In this document: piece by piece, positions 33,394-43,350 of the stretch | Layout: every line of letters starts with the position of its first letter | How positions within the stretch are numbered: the first letter of the stretch is position 1 | Assembly (NCBI RefSeq): GCF_000615285.1 | Contig: NZ_BALU01000001.1 | Span: 164,446-228,445, forward strand | Length of the DNA: 64,000 nucleotides | DNA from: Lactobacillus kitasatonis DSM 16761 = JCM 1039 | Lineage (GTDB): Bacteria; Bacillota; Bacilli; Lactobacillales; Lactobacillaceae | Reading direction: 5' to 3' | Made by a program: the position numbers and the translations under genes | The notes under the pieces: generated by a model | Databases searched by the model: none | Seen by the model: the letters and a program-made list of their open reading frames with translations, nothing else | Told to the model about the DNA's origin: nothing

Positions 33394-34107
33394 CTATTGA
33401 TCAATTCCCCAGAGCAAGATATTAAAGGCTAATGGTAATGTTAGCTTGGTAATATACCCTTCCTTTTTGGCCTGCTTTAAAGATGCTAGAACGAATTTAC
33501 GTTGTTGACCCTTTAGTTTTTGGGCTGCTTTAACAGCTAAATTAAAGTCATGCTTATTTTTTCTAATTCTAGTAGCTCTAGCTTTTTTAGAAATCTTTTG
33601 CCATTTATAAGTTGGAAATTGAGCGGTAGCTCTCTTGCTTATTCTGTTAAGTGGTTTAACTACTCCTTGAAGTGCTTTGCTATTAAAAGCACAGTATTGC
33701 ATACCAGGATTAGTAGTCCAGGTGCTATATTTGTTGTCTTTAGAAGTAATTAAATACATCAACGCACCGTTATGATGTTTAGCATATGCAATTTTTACCA
33801 CTTTGAATTTAACATTCTTCACCTTTTTAGGACTGATAGTATTTCCACTTCTAAATTCAGAGTCATTTAGCATTTTTTGATAACTATCTTTGCCCACTGA
33901 AATAGGTTGAGAATCAGAGTTTACAGTTACAATGTAGCCCCACTTGCTAAGTCGAGGAATATTTTTAATTGTTATAGCTTTATCAAACTTAGCTACTACA
34001 GTTGAATTGCTGTTGTCTGCAGCGTTGGCAGTGACAGATGATGCTGAAAATAATGCTGCAAGTGAAGCAGTAGCAAGTAAACTAATTAGAGCCTTTTTAG
34101 ATTTCAT
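33394..34107 (-). CDS. Secreted protein of unknown function
   Basis: 237 residues with a clear Sec signal peptide (MKSKKALISLLATASLAAL..., cleavage around VTANA-AD, residue 30) and no lipobox, LPXTG or SLAP anchor. The mature part is basic (RATAQFPTYKWQKISKKARATRIRKNK) with isolated aromatic residues. The high pI suggests electrostatic binding to the cell wall. I recognise no family. Monocistronic, with a terminator; the gene lies between gnd and the broken pyruvate oxidase. Confidence 0.7.
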   Translation of the reverse strand: MKSKKALISLLATASLAALFSASSVTANAADNSNSTVVAKFDKAITIKNIPRLSKWGYIVTVNSDSQPISVGKDSYQKMLNDSEFRSGNTISPKKVKNVKFKVVKIAYAKHHNGALMYLITSKDNKYSTWTTNPGMQYCAFNSKALQGVVKPLNRISKRATAQFPTYKWQKISKKARATRIRKNKHDFNLAVKAAQKLKGQQRKFVLASLKQAKKEGYITKLTLPLAFNILLWGIDQ

Positions 34108-34238
34108 AATTTAGCCTCTTTTTACACATAGTGCTTATTGGCTAATAAGCATTAATTCATATCCAACACTGCCTATTATAAGCATCTGTACTTTATTTAT
34201 TAGCTATCTATGTTTAAAATCATATATAAAATAAGGAT

Positions 34239-34252
34239 ATTTCCCAAGAAAT
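34239..34252. other. Noc-like site
   Basis: ATTTCCCAAGAAAT, with palindromic extension (GATATTTC/GAAATATC), intergenic; two differences from the consensus. Confidence 0.4.
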
Positions 34253-34263
34253 ATCAATCCCAA

Positions 34264-34291
34264 CAAAAAAAGCGGGACAAACGTCTCGCTT
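34264..34291 (-). terminator. Terminator of pox
   Basis: On the minus strand AAGCGAGAC pairs with G(T)CCCGCTT, followed by TTTTTTT. Confidence 0.7.
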
Positions 34292-34311
34292 CTTCATATT
34301 ACTCAGCCAAA

Positions 34312-36118
34312 TTAGTGTTGCGAAGCACCTGAAACTGTATCAGGAGCAGTATCTTCTTCAGGTTCTGATTCTTCATGTTGAGATGCACCGGTTGCAGCGT
34401 CAGCTTCCAAGCCATACTTTCAGCAAAGTAGCTGAATGGCTTCAAGTCTTCTGCTTCATACTTCTTAACGAATGCTGGATCATCCAGTGAATTCAATTCA
34501 GTTGAGTAAGGCATGTTGTGAGTGTACTTAACGTCAATTAACATTGGTCCATCCATCTTCTTGAATTCATCAACTGCTTCTTCGAATTCTTTCTTAGTGC
34601 GGACTACAACGCCCTTGACGTTCATACCTTCAGCAACCTTAGCCCAGTCGTTGTCAGGGATAATAACACCTGATAATGGTTGGTTAGATTCATCCTCTTG
34701 TTCAGCTTGAATGTAACCTAAAGTCTCGTTAGTGAAGACAACATTCAAAATATGCATGTTGTAGCGTGCCATAGTTAAGAGTTCTTGGTTCATCATGCAA
34801 AACCACCATCACCAGCTAATTGCCATACTTCACGATCTGGGTAAACAGTTGCAGCCATCAAAGCAGCTGGAGCACCATAGCCCATCGTTGCGTGTAAGCC
34901 AGAAGTAGTCCACTTTTGATCATCATGCAAGTTCAAAAGACGGCAAGAGTCAACGTTTACGTTACCAACATCAATTGCAAAGACAGCGTTGTCGTCAGCC
35001 TTCTTGTTGATTACATCCCAGATTGGCTCTGGACGTACAGGCATTTCATCTGAGTCTTTGAAGCTAGCTTGCCATGCATCCCAATTTTCACGGTCTGCAA
35101 TAGCAGCCTTGTAAAGTGGAGATTCTCTTCTTTCTTCACCAGCGTCAATAATTGCTCTTAAAGCCTTCTTAGCATCAGCCAACATTGATACATCAGTTGA
35201 GTGACGCTTACCAAACTTAGCAGGGTCAACATCAATTTGGATAACCTTAGCGTTCTTAGGGAACCATAATACTGAGAATGGTGAGTTATTGCCGACCCAA
35301 ACAACTAAGTCGGTTGCACCTTGAACTTCTTGTGCAGCCTTAGGTCCGATACGGCCGATAGTACCTATGTATGCTGGGAACTTGTCTTCAACAATACCCT
35401 TGCCTAAGTATGATGACATAATAGGTGTCTTGAACTTTTCAGCGAATTCCTTAACTTCTTCCCCAGCATCCTTAGCACCTAAACCAATGTACATTGTTGG
35501 ATTCTTTGCTTCCCTCAAAAGCTTAACAGCTTCATCAACTGAAGTCTTAGTTGGTGCTGGGTAGTTTGGCTCTGGATGAGCATCCTTGTTTACACGGAAG
35601 TTATCCTCAATCTTTTGCCAACCGTAGTCCTTAGGAATGATTAAAACTGCAGGACCTTTTCTTGCGTAGGCTTGACGGATAGCTTCGTCAGTCAATACTG
35701 GAATAAGCTCTGGAGTCTTAGCTGAAGCGCACCAAACGCTAGCGTCTAAGAACCATTTATCTTCATCAAAGGCTTGGAAGAAGTCGATGTCTTGTCTGCT
35801 AGTTGGAACATTAGCTACGATGGCAAGCATTGGAGTCTTGTCAAACTTAGCGTCGTACAAGCCGTTGAACAAGTGGGCAGCACCAGGACCAGCTGAGCCA
35901 AAACATACACCCAATTTACCAGTAACTTTGTATTCAGATGAAGCAGCAAGTGCGCCAGCTTCTTCGTGACGAACTTCGATAAATTTCATCTTATCTCTGA
36001 AGTCATAAATAGCATTCATGCTGGAGTCGAATGATCCACCTGGGAAACCATAGATATGATCAATTCCCCAGTCATAAATAACTTTAAGCATTGCATCAGA
36101 ACCATTAATTTTAGTCAT
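34312..36118 (-). pseudogene. pox: Pyruvate oxidase, interrupted by two -1 frameshifts
   Basis: Thiamine-diphosphate/FAD enzyme that turns pyruvate, phosphate and O2 into acetyl phosphate, CO2 and H2O2. The first frame runs from 36118 (AAGGAG 10 bases upstream) through the VYDWGIDHIYGFPGGSFDS and RHEEAGALAASSEY motifs to LAGDGGFA and stops at 34793. One missing A (GCA-ATG-ATG expected) is needed to continue MMNQELLTMARYNMHILNVVF, the ThDP/Mg site. Near 34411 a missing G in SMGLEAD shifts the frame again. With both repaired the protein is 602 residues, normal length, ending in an acidic EPEEDTAPDTV tail. Real loss or sequencing error cannot be told apart. Confidence 0.85.
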
Positions 36119-36155
36119 ATAAGTGCATCTCCTTAGTTTCGTTTCTTTCATAATG

Positions 36156-36184
36156 TATTAAAACACATTTTTTCACATTTGCAA
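36156..36184 (-). promoter_or_regulatory. pox promoter
   Basis: On the minus strand TTGCAA, 17 bp, TTAATA (36156-36161), 38 bases ahead of the pox start. Confidence 0.5.
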
Positions 36185-36212
36185 GGCGCCAAAAGTATTG
36201 TTATTATGCGGA

Positions 36213-36226
36213 TGAAAACGCTTTTG
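36213..36226 (+). promoter_or_regulatory. cre-like site upstream of pox
   Basis: TGAAAACGCTTTTG matches the catabolite-response consensus TGWAANCGNTNWCA except for its last two bases; about 30 bases upstream of the pox -35. CcpA control of pox is known in lactobacilli. Confidence 0.5.
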
Positions 36227-36436
36227 TGATAATAATCATTTCACAAGCTCAGATAAATTATTACTTACGCCTTGCTAAATGATAGCGTTTTACATTGTGA
36301 TTCAATGAACATTATTATACTAAAACTTTTTTATTTTATATATTTTTTTATTTATTTATAGCTAAAATTTAAGAAAAATTTTTCAATTATTTTTTTCCTT
36401 GGCCCTAATTATTTCCTGGGTTATCTTATTTCCAGT

Positions 36437-36479
36437 AAAAAAAGAGGGACATGATTATTTTTGAATCATACCCCTCTTT
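36437..36479 (-). terminator. mnmG terminator
   Basis: On the minus strand AAAGAGGGG...ATGATTC pairs with GAATCAT...CCCTCTTT (a slightly bulged long stem) and runs into seven T's. Confidence 0.88.
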
Positions 36480-36494
36480 ATCTTTTAGCAAAAA

Positions 36495-38393
36495 TTATTT
36501 TTTAACTCTTGAATAGCGTCCGTTTTGAATGTAAACACTCAAAATAGCCAAATCAGCTGGGTTTACCCCGGAAATACGCTCTGCTTGGGCCAAAGTCTCT
36601 GGACGAATCTTTTCAAACTTTTGACGTGCTTCAGTTGCCAAGCCTTCAATTGCTTCATAATCAATATTTGCTGGAATCTTCTTAGCTTCTTGACGCTTCA
36701 AACGAGCAATACGAGTTTCCTCTTTCTTGATGTAACCGGCATATTTAATAGCAATTTCTACTTGTTCCTTTACGTAACGGTCACCAGGAATCTTTTCACC
36801 AGTTAATCTTTCGATATCAGCGATCTTTACGTTAGGACGACGCAAGAAGACATCTGCCTTAACGCCGGCCTTCATTGTCTCTTGACCAATGCTCTTCAAA
36901 AAGTCTTGTACATCATCAGTTAAGTGAACTGTGATTTCATGCAATCTTTCCTTAGCTTCCTTGATAGCTTGCTTTTTTTCTTCGAATCTCTTGTAACGAT
37001 CATCAGAGATAAGGCCTAATTCATGACCATATTCAGTCAAGCGCAAGTCAGCGTTATCAGTACGCAAAATCAAACGGTATTCTGCACGACTAGTAAGCAA
37101 ACGATATGGTTCGTTAGTACCCTTGGTTACCAAGTCATCAATCAAAACGCCAATGTAAGCATCGTTTCTACCTAAAGTAAAGCCAGGCTTGTCTTGTGCA
37201 GAAAGTGCAGCGTTAATTCCGGCGATCAAACCTTGACCGGCAGCTTCCTCATAACCAGAAGTACCGTTCATTTGACCAGCAGTAAACAAGTGCTTTATAT
37301 TCTTGGTTTCCAAAGTATGCTTCAATTGCCAAGGTTCAACAACGTCATATTCAATTGCGTAACCTGGACGCATCATTTCAGCGTGTTCAAGTCCAGCAAC
37401 AGAGTGAACCATCTTTAATTGAACTTCTTCTGGCATTGAAGTTGAGAAGTCACCTACATAAACTTCCTTAGTAGTCTTACCTTCTGGTTCAAGGAAGATT
37501 TGGTGACGATTCTTATCAGCAAAACGTACAACCTTATCTTCAATAGATGGGCAATAACGAGGTCCTACACCCTTAATTACACCAGTAAACATAGGTGCAC
37601 GATCAAGGTTATTACGGATAATCTCATGAGTAGTTGGATTAGTGTATGTCATCCAGCAAGAGATTTGGTGTTGTAAATAATCAGCATCCTTAGTTTCAAA
37701 TGAGAAGTGACGTGGAGTCTTATCTCCAGGTTCTTCTTCAGTCTTTGAGTAGTCAATAGTATTACCGTTAACGCGTGGAGGAGTACCAGTCTTGAAACGA
37801 CGAAGCTTGAAGCCAAGCTTTTCCAAGTTTTCAGACAACTTAATTGAAGGTGTAGTGTTGTTAGGACCTGATGAATAAGTAAGTTCACCAATAATAATTT
37901 TACCGCGAGCAGCAGTACCAGTAGTTAATACAACACTCTTAGCATGGTACTTAGCACCAGTGTTGGTAATTACACCTTTGCAGACGCCATCTTCAACAAC
38001 CAATTCATCCACAATTGCTTGACGCAAAGTCAAGTTAGGTGTGTTTTCAATGGTGTCCTTCATGTGTTCATGATATTGCCACTTATCAGCTTGAGCACGA
38101 AGTGCACGCACTGCAGGGCCTTTACCTGTGTTAAGCATTCTCATTTGAATGTAGGTAGCATCAATGTTTTTACCCATTTGGCCACCCAAAGCATCGATTT
38201 CTCTAACAACAGTACCCTTAGCTGGACCACCTACAGATGGGTTACATGGCATGAAAGCTACCATATCAAGCCCAATAGTTAAAAGCAATGTCTTTTGGCC
38301 CATATGTGCACTAGCAAGAGCAGCTTCACAACCTGCATGACCTGCTCCTACAACGATTACATCATATTCATTTGAATCATATGTCTTAATCAT
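36495..38393 (-). CDS. mnmG: tRNA uridine-34 5-carboxymethylaminomethyl modification enzyme MnmG
   Basis: FAD-dependent partner of MnmE that modifies U34 of several tRNAs. 632 residues, full length. FAD-binding [13 protein letters not shown] near residue 17, GidA signatures [12 protein letters not shown] and [11 protein letters not shown](V), and [17 protein letters not shown] (about 375). The C-terminal helical domain ends [15 protein letters not shown]. Start 9 bases after mnmE, same operon. Last gene of the leftward yidC/mnmE/mnmG group and followed by a strong terminator. Confidence 0.96.
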   Translation of the reverse strand: MIKTYDSNEYDVIVVGAGHAGCEAALASAHMGQKTLLLTIGLDMVAFMPCNPSVGGPAKGTVVREIDALGGQMGKNIDATYIQMRMLNTGKGPAVRALRAQADKWQYHEHMKDTIENTPNLTLRQAIVDELVVEDGVCKGVITNTGAKYHAKSVVLTTGTAARGKIIIGELTYSSGPNNTTPSIKLSENLEKLGFKLRRFKTGTPPRVNGNTIDYSKTEEEPGDKTPRHFSFETKDADYLQHQISCWMTYTNPTTHEIIRNNLDRAPMFTGVIKGVGPRYCPSIEDKVVRFADKNRHQIFLEPEGKTTKEVYVGDFSTSMPEEVQLKMVHSVAGLEHAEMMRPGYAIEYDVVEPWQLKHTLETKNIKHLFTAGQMNGTSGYEEAAGQGLIAGINAALSAQDKPGFTLGRNDAYIGVLIDDLVTKGTNEPYRLLTSRAEYRLILRTDNADLRLTEYGHELGLISDDRYKRFEEKKQAIKEAKERLHEITVHLTDDVQDFLKSIGQETMKAGVKADVFLRRPNVKIADIERLTGEKIPGDRYVKEQVEIAIKYAGYIKKEETRIARLKRQEAKKIPANIDYEAIEGLATEARQKFEKIRPETLAQAERISGVNPADLAILSVYIQNGRYSRVKK

Positions 38394-38401
38394 TATTTCC
38401 C

Positions 38402-39778
38402 CTACTTTCCTAAACAGAATTGACTAAACAATGTTGTGATCAATTCATCCGGTGCACTTTCACCAGTAATTTCACCAAGTGTATCCCACGCACCAGTGAA
38501 ATCAATCTGTGCAATATCCACAGGCACACCATCGTTAACAGCTTTAACCACATCTTGTAATTCACTTTTTGCCTTGTTCAAAAGTGAAGTTTGACGTTGG
38601 TTAGTAACCATAACTTGATCGTTAGAATTTTCAATACCTGAGAAGAACAACTTGTTGATTAATTCTTCAAGTTCATCCAAATTCTTTTCCTTCAAGATTG
38701 AAGTTGAAATGACTTCACTGCCAGTCAATTTCTTCATTTGATCAACTGTAAGCTTTTGACCCAAATCAGATTTGTTTAAAATAATAATCCGCTTCTTGTC
38801 TTTAGTTTCTTCAATAAGTGCTTTATCTTCATCTGTTAAATCTTTACTTGCATCTATCAATAAGAGGACAAGGTCTGCTCGTTCAAGAGCTTTTTTAGAT
38901 CTTTCCACACCGATTTTTTCCACTTTATCATCAGTATGGTGGATACCCGCAGTATCAATTAATTCTAGAGGTACACCTTTTACAGATACGTATTCTTCAA
39001 GAGTGTCACGCGTAGTACCAGCTACATCCGTTACGATGGCTTTATCACTTTGAGTTAAGTAGTTCAGCAATGAAGATTTACCAACGTTTGGTTGTCCTAC
39101 AATCGCCGTTACAAGGCCATTACGCAAGATTTTACCTTCTTGGGCAGTACTCAAAAGGCGATCGATTTTCTTAATTACTGAGTTAGCTGTGTCAGCCATT
39201 TGCTTAGCAGTTACAGTATCAGCATCATATTCTGGGTAGTCAATATTAACTTCTACGTTAGCTAACGTATCCAAAATTTCTTGACGCATTGCATGTATCT
39301 TGTGCATAAGTCCACCTTCAAGTTGTCTTTCGGCAACTTGACGTGCCTTATCAGTTTTAGCACGGACGATGTCCATAACACTTTCAGCTTGAGTCAAATC
39401 AATTCGACCATTTACAAAGGCACGCTTGGTAAATTCGCCAGGATCGGCCATTCGTGCACCGTGGCTCAAAAGAAGCTGCAAGATATGGTTAGTAACAACA
39501 ATACCACCGTGACAATTGATTTCTACAATATCTTCACGGGTAAAAGTCTTAGGCGCAGTAACCATTGCTTCATCAATGGTTTCACCAGTATCAGGGTCAA
39601 TAATATGACCGTAGTGGATCGTATGAGTTGGCACTTTAGCTAAGTCAGCGCCCTTAAAAACTTCATTAGCAATTTTGATCGCATCTTCACCGGACATTCG
39701 TACTATGGAAATTCCACCTTCACCAATAGGAGTGGAAATTGCTGCAATTGTATCAAATTCTGTTAGAGTTTGAGCCAT
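38402..39778 (-). CDS. mnmE: tRNA modification GTPase MnmE
   Basis: 458 residues from 39778, preceded by AAGGGGAAG; an 18-codon-longer frame lacks a ribosome site. Tetrahydrofolate-binding N-terminal domain ([27 protein letters not shown]), helical domain, inserted Ras-like G domain with P-loop [12 protein letters not shown] (about 227), switch [18 protein letters not shown]-terminal FCLGK supplies the catalytic Cys of the CxGK motif. Works with MnmG in U34 modification. No jag/khpB gene stands between it and yidC, unlike in Bacillus. Confidence 0.96.
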   Translation of the reverse strand: MAQTLTEFDTIAAISTPIGEGGISIVRMSGEDAIKIANEVFKGADLAKVPTHTIHYGHIIDPDTGETIDEAMVTAPKTFTREDIVEINCHGGIVVTNHILQLLLSHGARMADPGEFTKRAFVNGRIDLTQAESVMDIVRAKTDKARQVAERQLEGGLMHKIHAMRQEILDTLANVEVNIDYPEYDADTVTAKQMADTANSVIKKIDRLLSTAQEGKILRNGLVTAIVGQPNVGKSSLLNYLTQSDKAIVTDVAGTTRDTLEEYVSVKGVPLELIDTAGIHHTDDKVEKIGVERSKKALERADLVLLLIDASKDLTDEDKALIEETKDKKRIIILNKSDLGQKLTVDQMKKLTGSEVISTSILKEKNLDELEELINKLFFSGIENSNDQVMVTNQRQTSLLNKAKSELQDVVKAVNDGVPVDIAQIDFTGAWDTLGEITGESAPDELITTLFSQFCLGK

Positions 39779-39797
39779 AATCTTCCCCTTTTTCCAA

Positions 39798-39853
39798 TAA
39801 AAAAAGTGCATTACACCACCACGAATAAACATGATGGATAAAGCACTTTGACT
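39798..39853 (-). terminator. Hairpin between yidC and mnmE
   Basis: On the minus strand AAAGTGC pairs with GCACTTT around a 33-base loop, with TTTTTTT after it; partial terminator just before the mnmE ribosome site. Confidence 0.55.
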
Positions 39854-39890
39854 ACTTTATCTAAAATCATTTTTTAGATTAAATATTCTT

Positions 39891-40766
39891 TTATTTTTGT
39901 TTGCGCCCTAAACGCTTGTAGGTTCTTCTTAGCTTACGTTTACGTTCGCGTTCTGCCTCAGCTTTTGCTTCTTGTTCCTTCTTATACTTGATAGGATTTT
40001 GCAAAATAAAGGTTTGAACTGCCTGGAATAAGTTAGAAATTACCCAGTAAAGTGTGATGGCTGATTGGAATTGCAAAGCCATTACACCAACCATAATGGA
40101 CATTCCGTAAGTCATTATCTTAGTCATTCCGTTTTGAGATGACGCAGGTGTTGATAATTGACTAATGTATGTTGACAAGAAAGTAAACGCCATCGCCAAA
40201 ATAGGCATGATATAGTATGGGTCTGGTTTACTCAAATCCATCCATAAAAAGCGTCCAGTTTGTAATTGTGGTGTACGTAAAATCGCACCATACAAAGCAT
40301 ACATAACTGGCAACTGAATAATTAATGGCAAGCATCCAGCATATGGATTTACGCCTGCTTCTTTATACAGTTTGTTAGTTTCTTGTTGTAATAACGTTCT
40401 TGATTCCGTGTCACGTCCTGGATACTTCTTACGTAGCTCATTAATTTGTGGTTGAATGCTTTGCATCTTAGTTGTGCTTCGAATAGAAATAGCATTCAAA
40501 GGTAACAAGATGACACGAACAATAATGGTAAAGACAATAATTGCCCAACCATAGCTATTGCCCATTAATTTAGCTAGCCACAAAATGAAAGCTGACATGT
40601 AATAAACAATCCAGCGGTCCCACCAGTTACCACTTGTATGTGATATTGGTGCCACTTGACCGTTTGCACCCTGAGCTGCACACCCTGTCAAAACAACAGC
40701 CAAGGTGATTACAGCTAGGACTGCAAGAAGACGCTTGACATTTCTTTTAGTCAGAATGTCCTTCAA
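39891..40766 (-). CDS. yidC: Membrane protein insertase YidC (lipoprotein form)
   Basis: Inserts and folds membrane proteins with or without SecYEG. TTG start at 40766 is preferred: GAGG lies 9 bases upstream, it follows the rnpA stop by one base, and the product starts as a lipoprotein signal ending in the lipobox VLTGC. ATG starts at 40787 and 40802 lack ribosome sites. About 291 residues, five membrane helices, conserved Arg in RVILLPLNAISIRS, then SIQPQINELRKKYPG and LPLIIQLPVMYALYGAIL. A short basic tail (KRKLRRTYKRLGRKQK) binds ribosomes. Confidence 0.92.
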   Translation of the reverse strand: MKDILTKRNVKRLLAVLAVITLAVVLTGCAAQGANGQVAPISHTSGNWWDRWIVYYMSAFILWLAKLMGNSYGWAIIVFTIIVRVILLPLNAISIRSTTKMQSIQPQINELRKKYPGRDTESRTLLQQETNKLYKEAGVNPYAGCLPLIIQLPVMYALYGAILRTPQLQTGRFLWMDLSKPDPYYIMPILAMAFTFLSTYISQLSTPASSQNGMTKIMTYGMSIMVGVMALQFQSAITLYWVISNLFQAVQTFILQNPIKYKKEQEAKAEAERERKRKLRRTYKRLGRKQK

Positions 40767-40767
40767 T

Positions 40768-41136
40768 CTAATTTTCCTCAACTTCATCTGGCATTTCTTC
40801 AATAATATGTGCCAAAGCTAACGCATGTAGCAAGTTCTTGCGCACTTTAACCATATCAAAATCGCGAGCATAAGGCCGCGTAATGATTAAAAAATCAACA
40901 TTTGGATTAATCTGCAATTTTTCTTCATCAATTACGGCCCGAATATAACGCTTGAGTCGATTACGTGCGACAGCGGTATGACCAACCTTCTTGCCTACAG
41001 AAATTCCTACCCGAAAATGTTTATTCTCAGGTTTTTCTACTACATATATGACAAAAGCACGGTTAGCGACGGAGTCGCCAGATTCGAAAACTTGCTGGAA
41101 ATCTTTTTCAGATTTTACTCGATAAGACTTTCTCAA
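40768..41136 (-). CDS. rnpA: Ribonuclease P protein component
   Basis: Protein cofactor of RNase P, which trims tRNA 5' ends. 122 residues, basic, start [23 protein letters not shown] signature in [17 protein letters not shown] (about 58-74). Follows rpmH on the minus strand and is separated from it by a terminator-like hairpin, so rpmH can be made in excess. Confidence 0.95.
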   Translation of the reverse strand: MRKSYRVKSEKDFQQVFESGDSVANRAFVIYVVEKPENKHFRVGISVGKKVGHTAVARNRLKRYIRAVIDEEKLQINPNVDFLIITRPYARDFDMVKVRKNLLHALALAHIIEEMPDEVEEN

Positions 41137-41163
41137 AACGTTTCATTCCACTCTAGTAGACTA

Positions 41164-41191
41164 AAAAAACCACTGGGATTCAGTGGTTTAA
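41164..41191 (-). terminator. Hairpin between rpmH and rnpA
   Basis: On the minus strand AAACCACTG pairs with CAGTGGTTT around five bases and continues TTTTTTA; it overlaps the rpmH stop. Confidence 0.75.
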
Positions 41192-41328
41192 GCAGATAAG
41201 ACTTTTCTACCTTTTGCACGGCGTCTTGCTAAAACCTTACGGCCATTTGATGTGCTCATGCGCTTCATAAAACCGTGAACACGTGAACGGTGACGCTTCT
41301 TAGGTTGGTAAGTTCTTTTAGTTGTCAT
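41188..41328 (-). CDS. rpmH: 50S ribosomal protein L34
   Basis: 46 residues, start [20 protein letters not shown], end [12 protein letters not shown]; unmistakable L34. The start at 41328 gives the normal length; a longer in-frame frame extends to 41448 but is not the protein. GGAGG lies about 11 bases upstream. Divergent from dnaA across oriC. Confidence 0.97.
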   Translation of the reverse strand: MTTKRTYQPKKRHRSRVHGFMKRMSTSNGRKVLARRRAKGRKVLSA

Positions 41329-41806
41329 TATAAACTGCACCTCCATAAATTCTTTGTGCCAACTGCACAATTTATTATTAAGGATAGCACGAATAGCAAT
41401 AAAAACCAAGTATTTATTGAAAATAATACTGCGTTCTTTACTCCACATTTTTAACTTTTTTGACTATTTTTGTGTGGATAAAAAATATTTTTATTTTTCC
41501 ACAAAGTAAAATTCACAAATTAATCCCTATGTTTTTCCACAACTCACATCGTGTTAAAAACTTAATTCACACCATGTGGATAACGCATATGGATTTTAAG
41601 CTAAACTATTGGTACAATAGCTTTTGCTATCCACACTGTGACTGTGCATAAAGTAATTGTTTCTCTTCTATCATGTCAAATTGTGCATATTGAATTATAA
41701 AATATCCACAGGATGTTTATACTGTTGATATTTATTTCATTTGTGGAAAACTTTTTATTAACATGCTAAAATAAATGTGCTTTTTATCAACATGGAGGAA
41801 TGCAAA
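41329..41806. other. oriC, upstream DnaA-box cluster
   Basis: Intergenic region between rpmH and dnaA, AT-rich. DnaA boxes (TTATCCACA or reverse): perfect at 41473-41481 (-) and 41575-41583 (-). One-mismatch boxes lie at 41495, 41533, 41627, 41703 (+) and 41742-41750 (-). This is the first half of a bipartite origin like that of Bacillus subtilis (incA/B) and also regulates dnaA. No gene here. Confidence 0.88.
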
Positions 41807-43174
41807 TTGTTCGACATTGAGAAATTTTGGCAACATTTTAACGATGAAATGCGTGCTCGTTTTAATGAAGTTGCCTATAATGCATGGTTTAAAAATACTA
41901 AACCTATTTCTTATGATAAAAAAATTCATGAACTAAAAATCTTAGTTCAAAATCCTGTTGCAAAAGGTTATTGGGAAAAAAATCTTTCATCACAATTAAT
42001 TCAGTCCGCATATGGTTATGCTGGAATTGAAATTCTACCTGTATTTAAGATATCTGAAGACAGTGATACTCCTGAAAGAATTGTTACGCCTGAACCGCAA
42101 CATGATATTCGAGTTCAAACTAGAAATAGGGAACAACAAGAATTTACTAAGGATTTAAAATTAAACGAAAAATATACGTTTGATAATTTCGTTCAAGGTG
42201 AAGGAAACAAATTAGCTGCCGGTGCCGCATTGGCTGTCGCAGACAGTCCCGGTAGTTTTTATAATCCTTTATTTATCTTCGGGGGAGTCGGCCTTGGAAA
42301 AACGCACTTGATGCAAGCAATTGGTCATCAAATGCTGCTTGAAAGACCCAACGCTAAAGTAGTTTATATACAGAGTGAAACCTTCGTCAATGACTTTATT
42401 AATTCAATAAAAAATAAAACACAGGACCAATTTCGCGAAAAATACCGAACCTGTGACTTATTACTAGTTGACGATATTCAATTCTTTGCTAAAAAAGAGG
42501 GAATTCAAGAAGAATTCTTCCATACTTTTGAGACCCTTTATAATGACCAAAAGCAAATTGTAATGACAAGTGATCGTTTACCGACAGAAATTCCAGATTT
42601 GTCAGAACGTTTAGTTTCTCGATTTACATGGGGCTTACAAGTTGAAATTACTCCTCCAGATTTGGAAACTCGAATTGCAATTTTGAGAAGCAAAGCTGAA
42701 TCTGAAGGACTAACTATTGATGACAACACACTCGATTACATTGCTTCTCAAGTAGATACTAATATTAGAGAACTCGAAGGTGCTTTAGTAAAAGTACAGG
42801 CATATGCTACTATCGAAAAGGCTGACATTGATGTGAACTTAGCTAAAGAAGCCTTGGTTGATCTCAAACTTGTACAAAAGAATCGTGGTTTACAAATTTC
42901 GAAAATACAGGAAGTCGTCGCAAACTACTTCCAAACTTCGACTGCCGAACTAAAAGGTAAAAAGCGTGTACGGCAGATTGTAGTACCACGTCAAATTGCG
43001 ATGTATCTTTCTCGCGAACTAACTGACGCAAGCTTACCTAAGATAGGACAAGAATTTGGCGGAAAAGATCACACGACAGTTATGCACGCTTATGATAAAA
43101 TCGATAAGCAAATGAAAACTGATGCAGACATCAAAACGGCTGTTTTCGATTTGAAGCAAATGCTTGAGCATTAA
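41807..43174 (+). CDS. dnaA: Chromosomal replication initiator DnaA
   Basis: Binds DnaA boxes and opens oriC. 455 residues from a TTG at 41807, 8 bases behind GGAGG, giving a product that starts with FDIEKFWQHFNDEMRARF; the ATG at 41792 and GTG at 41777 lie in or before the ribosome site. Domain I (1-90), linker, AAA+ domain with GGVGLGKTHLM (about 160) and DDIQFFAKKEG, and C-terminal DNA-binding domain with the signature GGKDHTTVMHAYDKI. Confidence 0.96.
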   Translation: MFDIEKFWQHFNDEMRARFNEVAYNAWFKNTKPISYDKKIHELKILVQNPVAKGYWEKNLSSQLIQSAYGYAGIEILPVFKISEDSDTPERIVTPEPQHDIRVQTRNREQQEFTKDLKLNEKYTFDNFVQGEGNKLAAGAALAVADSPGSFYNPLFIFGGVGLGKTHLMQAIGHQMLLERPNAKVVYIQSETFVNDFINSIKNKTQDQFREKYRTCDLLLVDDIQFFAKKEGIQEEFFHTFETLYNDQKQIVMTSDRLPTEIPDLSERLVSRFTWGLQVEITPPDLETRIAILRSKAESEGLTIDDNTLDYIASQVDTNIRELEGALVKVQAYATIEKADIDVNLAKEALVDLKLVQKNRGLQISKIQEVVANYFQTSTAELKGKKRVRQIVVPRQIAMYLSRELTDASLPKIGQEFGGKDHTTVMHAYDKIDKQMKTDADIKTAVFDLKQMLEH

Positions 43175-43350
43175 TCAAAGTTATCCACTGTGGACAACTC
43201 GTCAAGTTTTACACATCTTTTTTAACCGTTACAATTCCGTTATTTTCAGGCTTCTTAAGAGTTTTCAACAGAATTCACAGGCCCTACTACTACTAATTAA
43301 CTATATAATTAAATAAAAAAGAAAAGTCACTTTCGTTTAGGAGGATTAAA
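43175..43350. other. oriC, downstream element with DnaA-trio
   Basis: 176 bases between dnaA and dnaN. TTATCCACTGTGGACAA (43181-43197) is two overlapping one-mismatch DnaA boxes head to head. Further on, a GGCCC cluster (43280-43284) runs into CTACTACTACTAA (43284-43296) and then an AT-only stretch. Read on the minus strand this is TTAGTAGTAGTAG, i.e. DnaA-trios, the arrangement of the basal unwinding system of B. subtilis. Strand opening is expected here. Confidence 0.82.

Larger units (their letters stand above)
36119..36494. other. Non-coding region between mnmG and pox
   Basis: 376 bases without a gene. It holds the pox promoter, the cre-like site at 36213 and the mnmG terminator. The remaining AT-rich part (about 36240-36430) shows no further recognisable structure. 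rsmG-noc-parA-parB, which follow mnmG in Bacillus, are not here. Confidence 0.7.

Noticed and set aside
37944..38282. 112-residue plus-strand frame in mnmG
   Set aside because: Antisense to mnmG.
39281..39643. 120-residue plus-strand frame in mnmE
   Set aside because: Antisense to mnmE, no ribosome site or domain.
41188..41448. 86-residue form of L34
   Set aside because: Upstream extension has no ribosome site; L34 is 46 residues.
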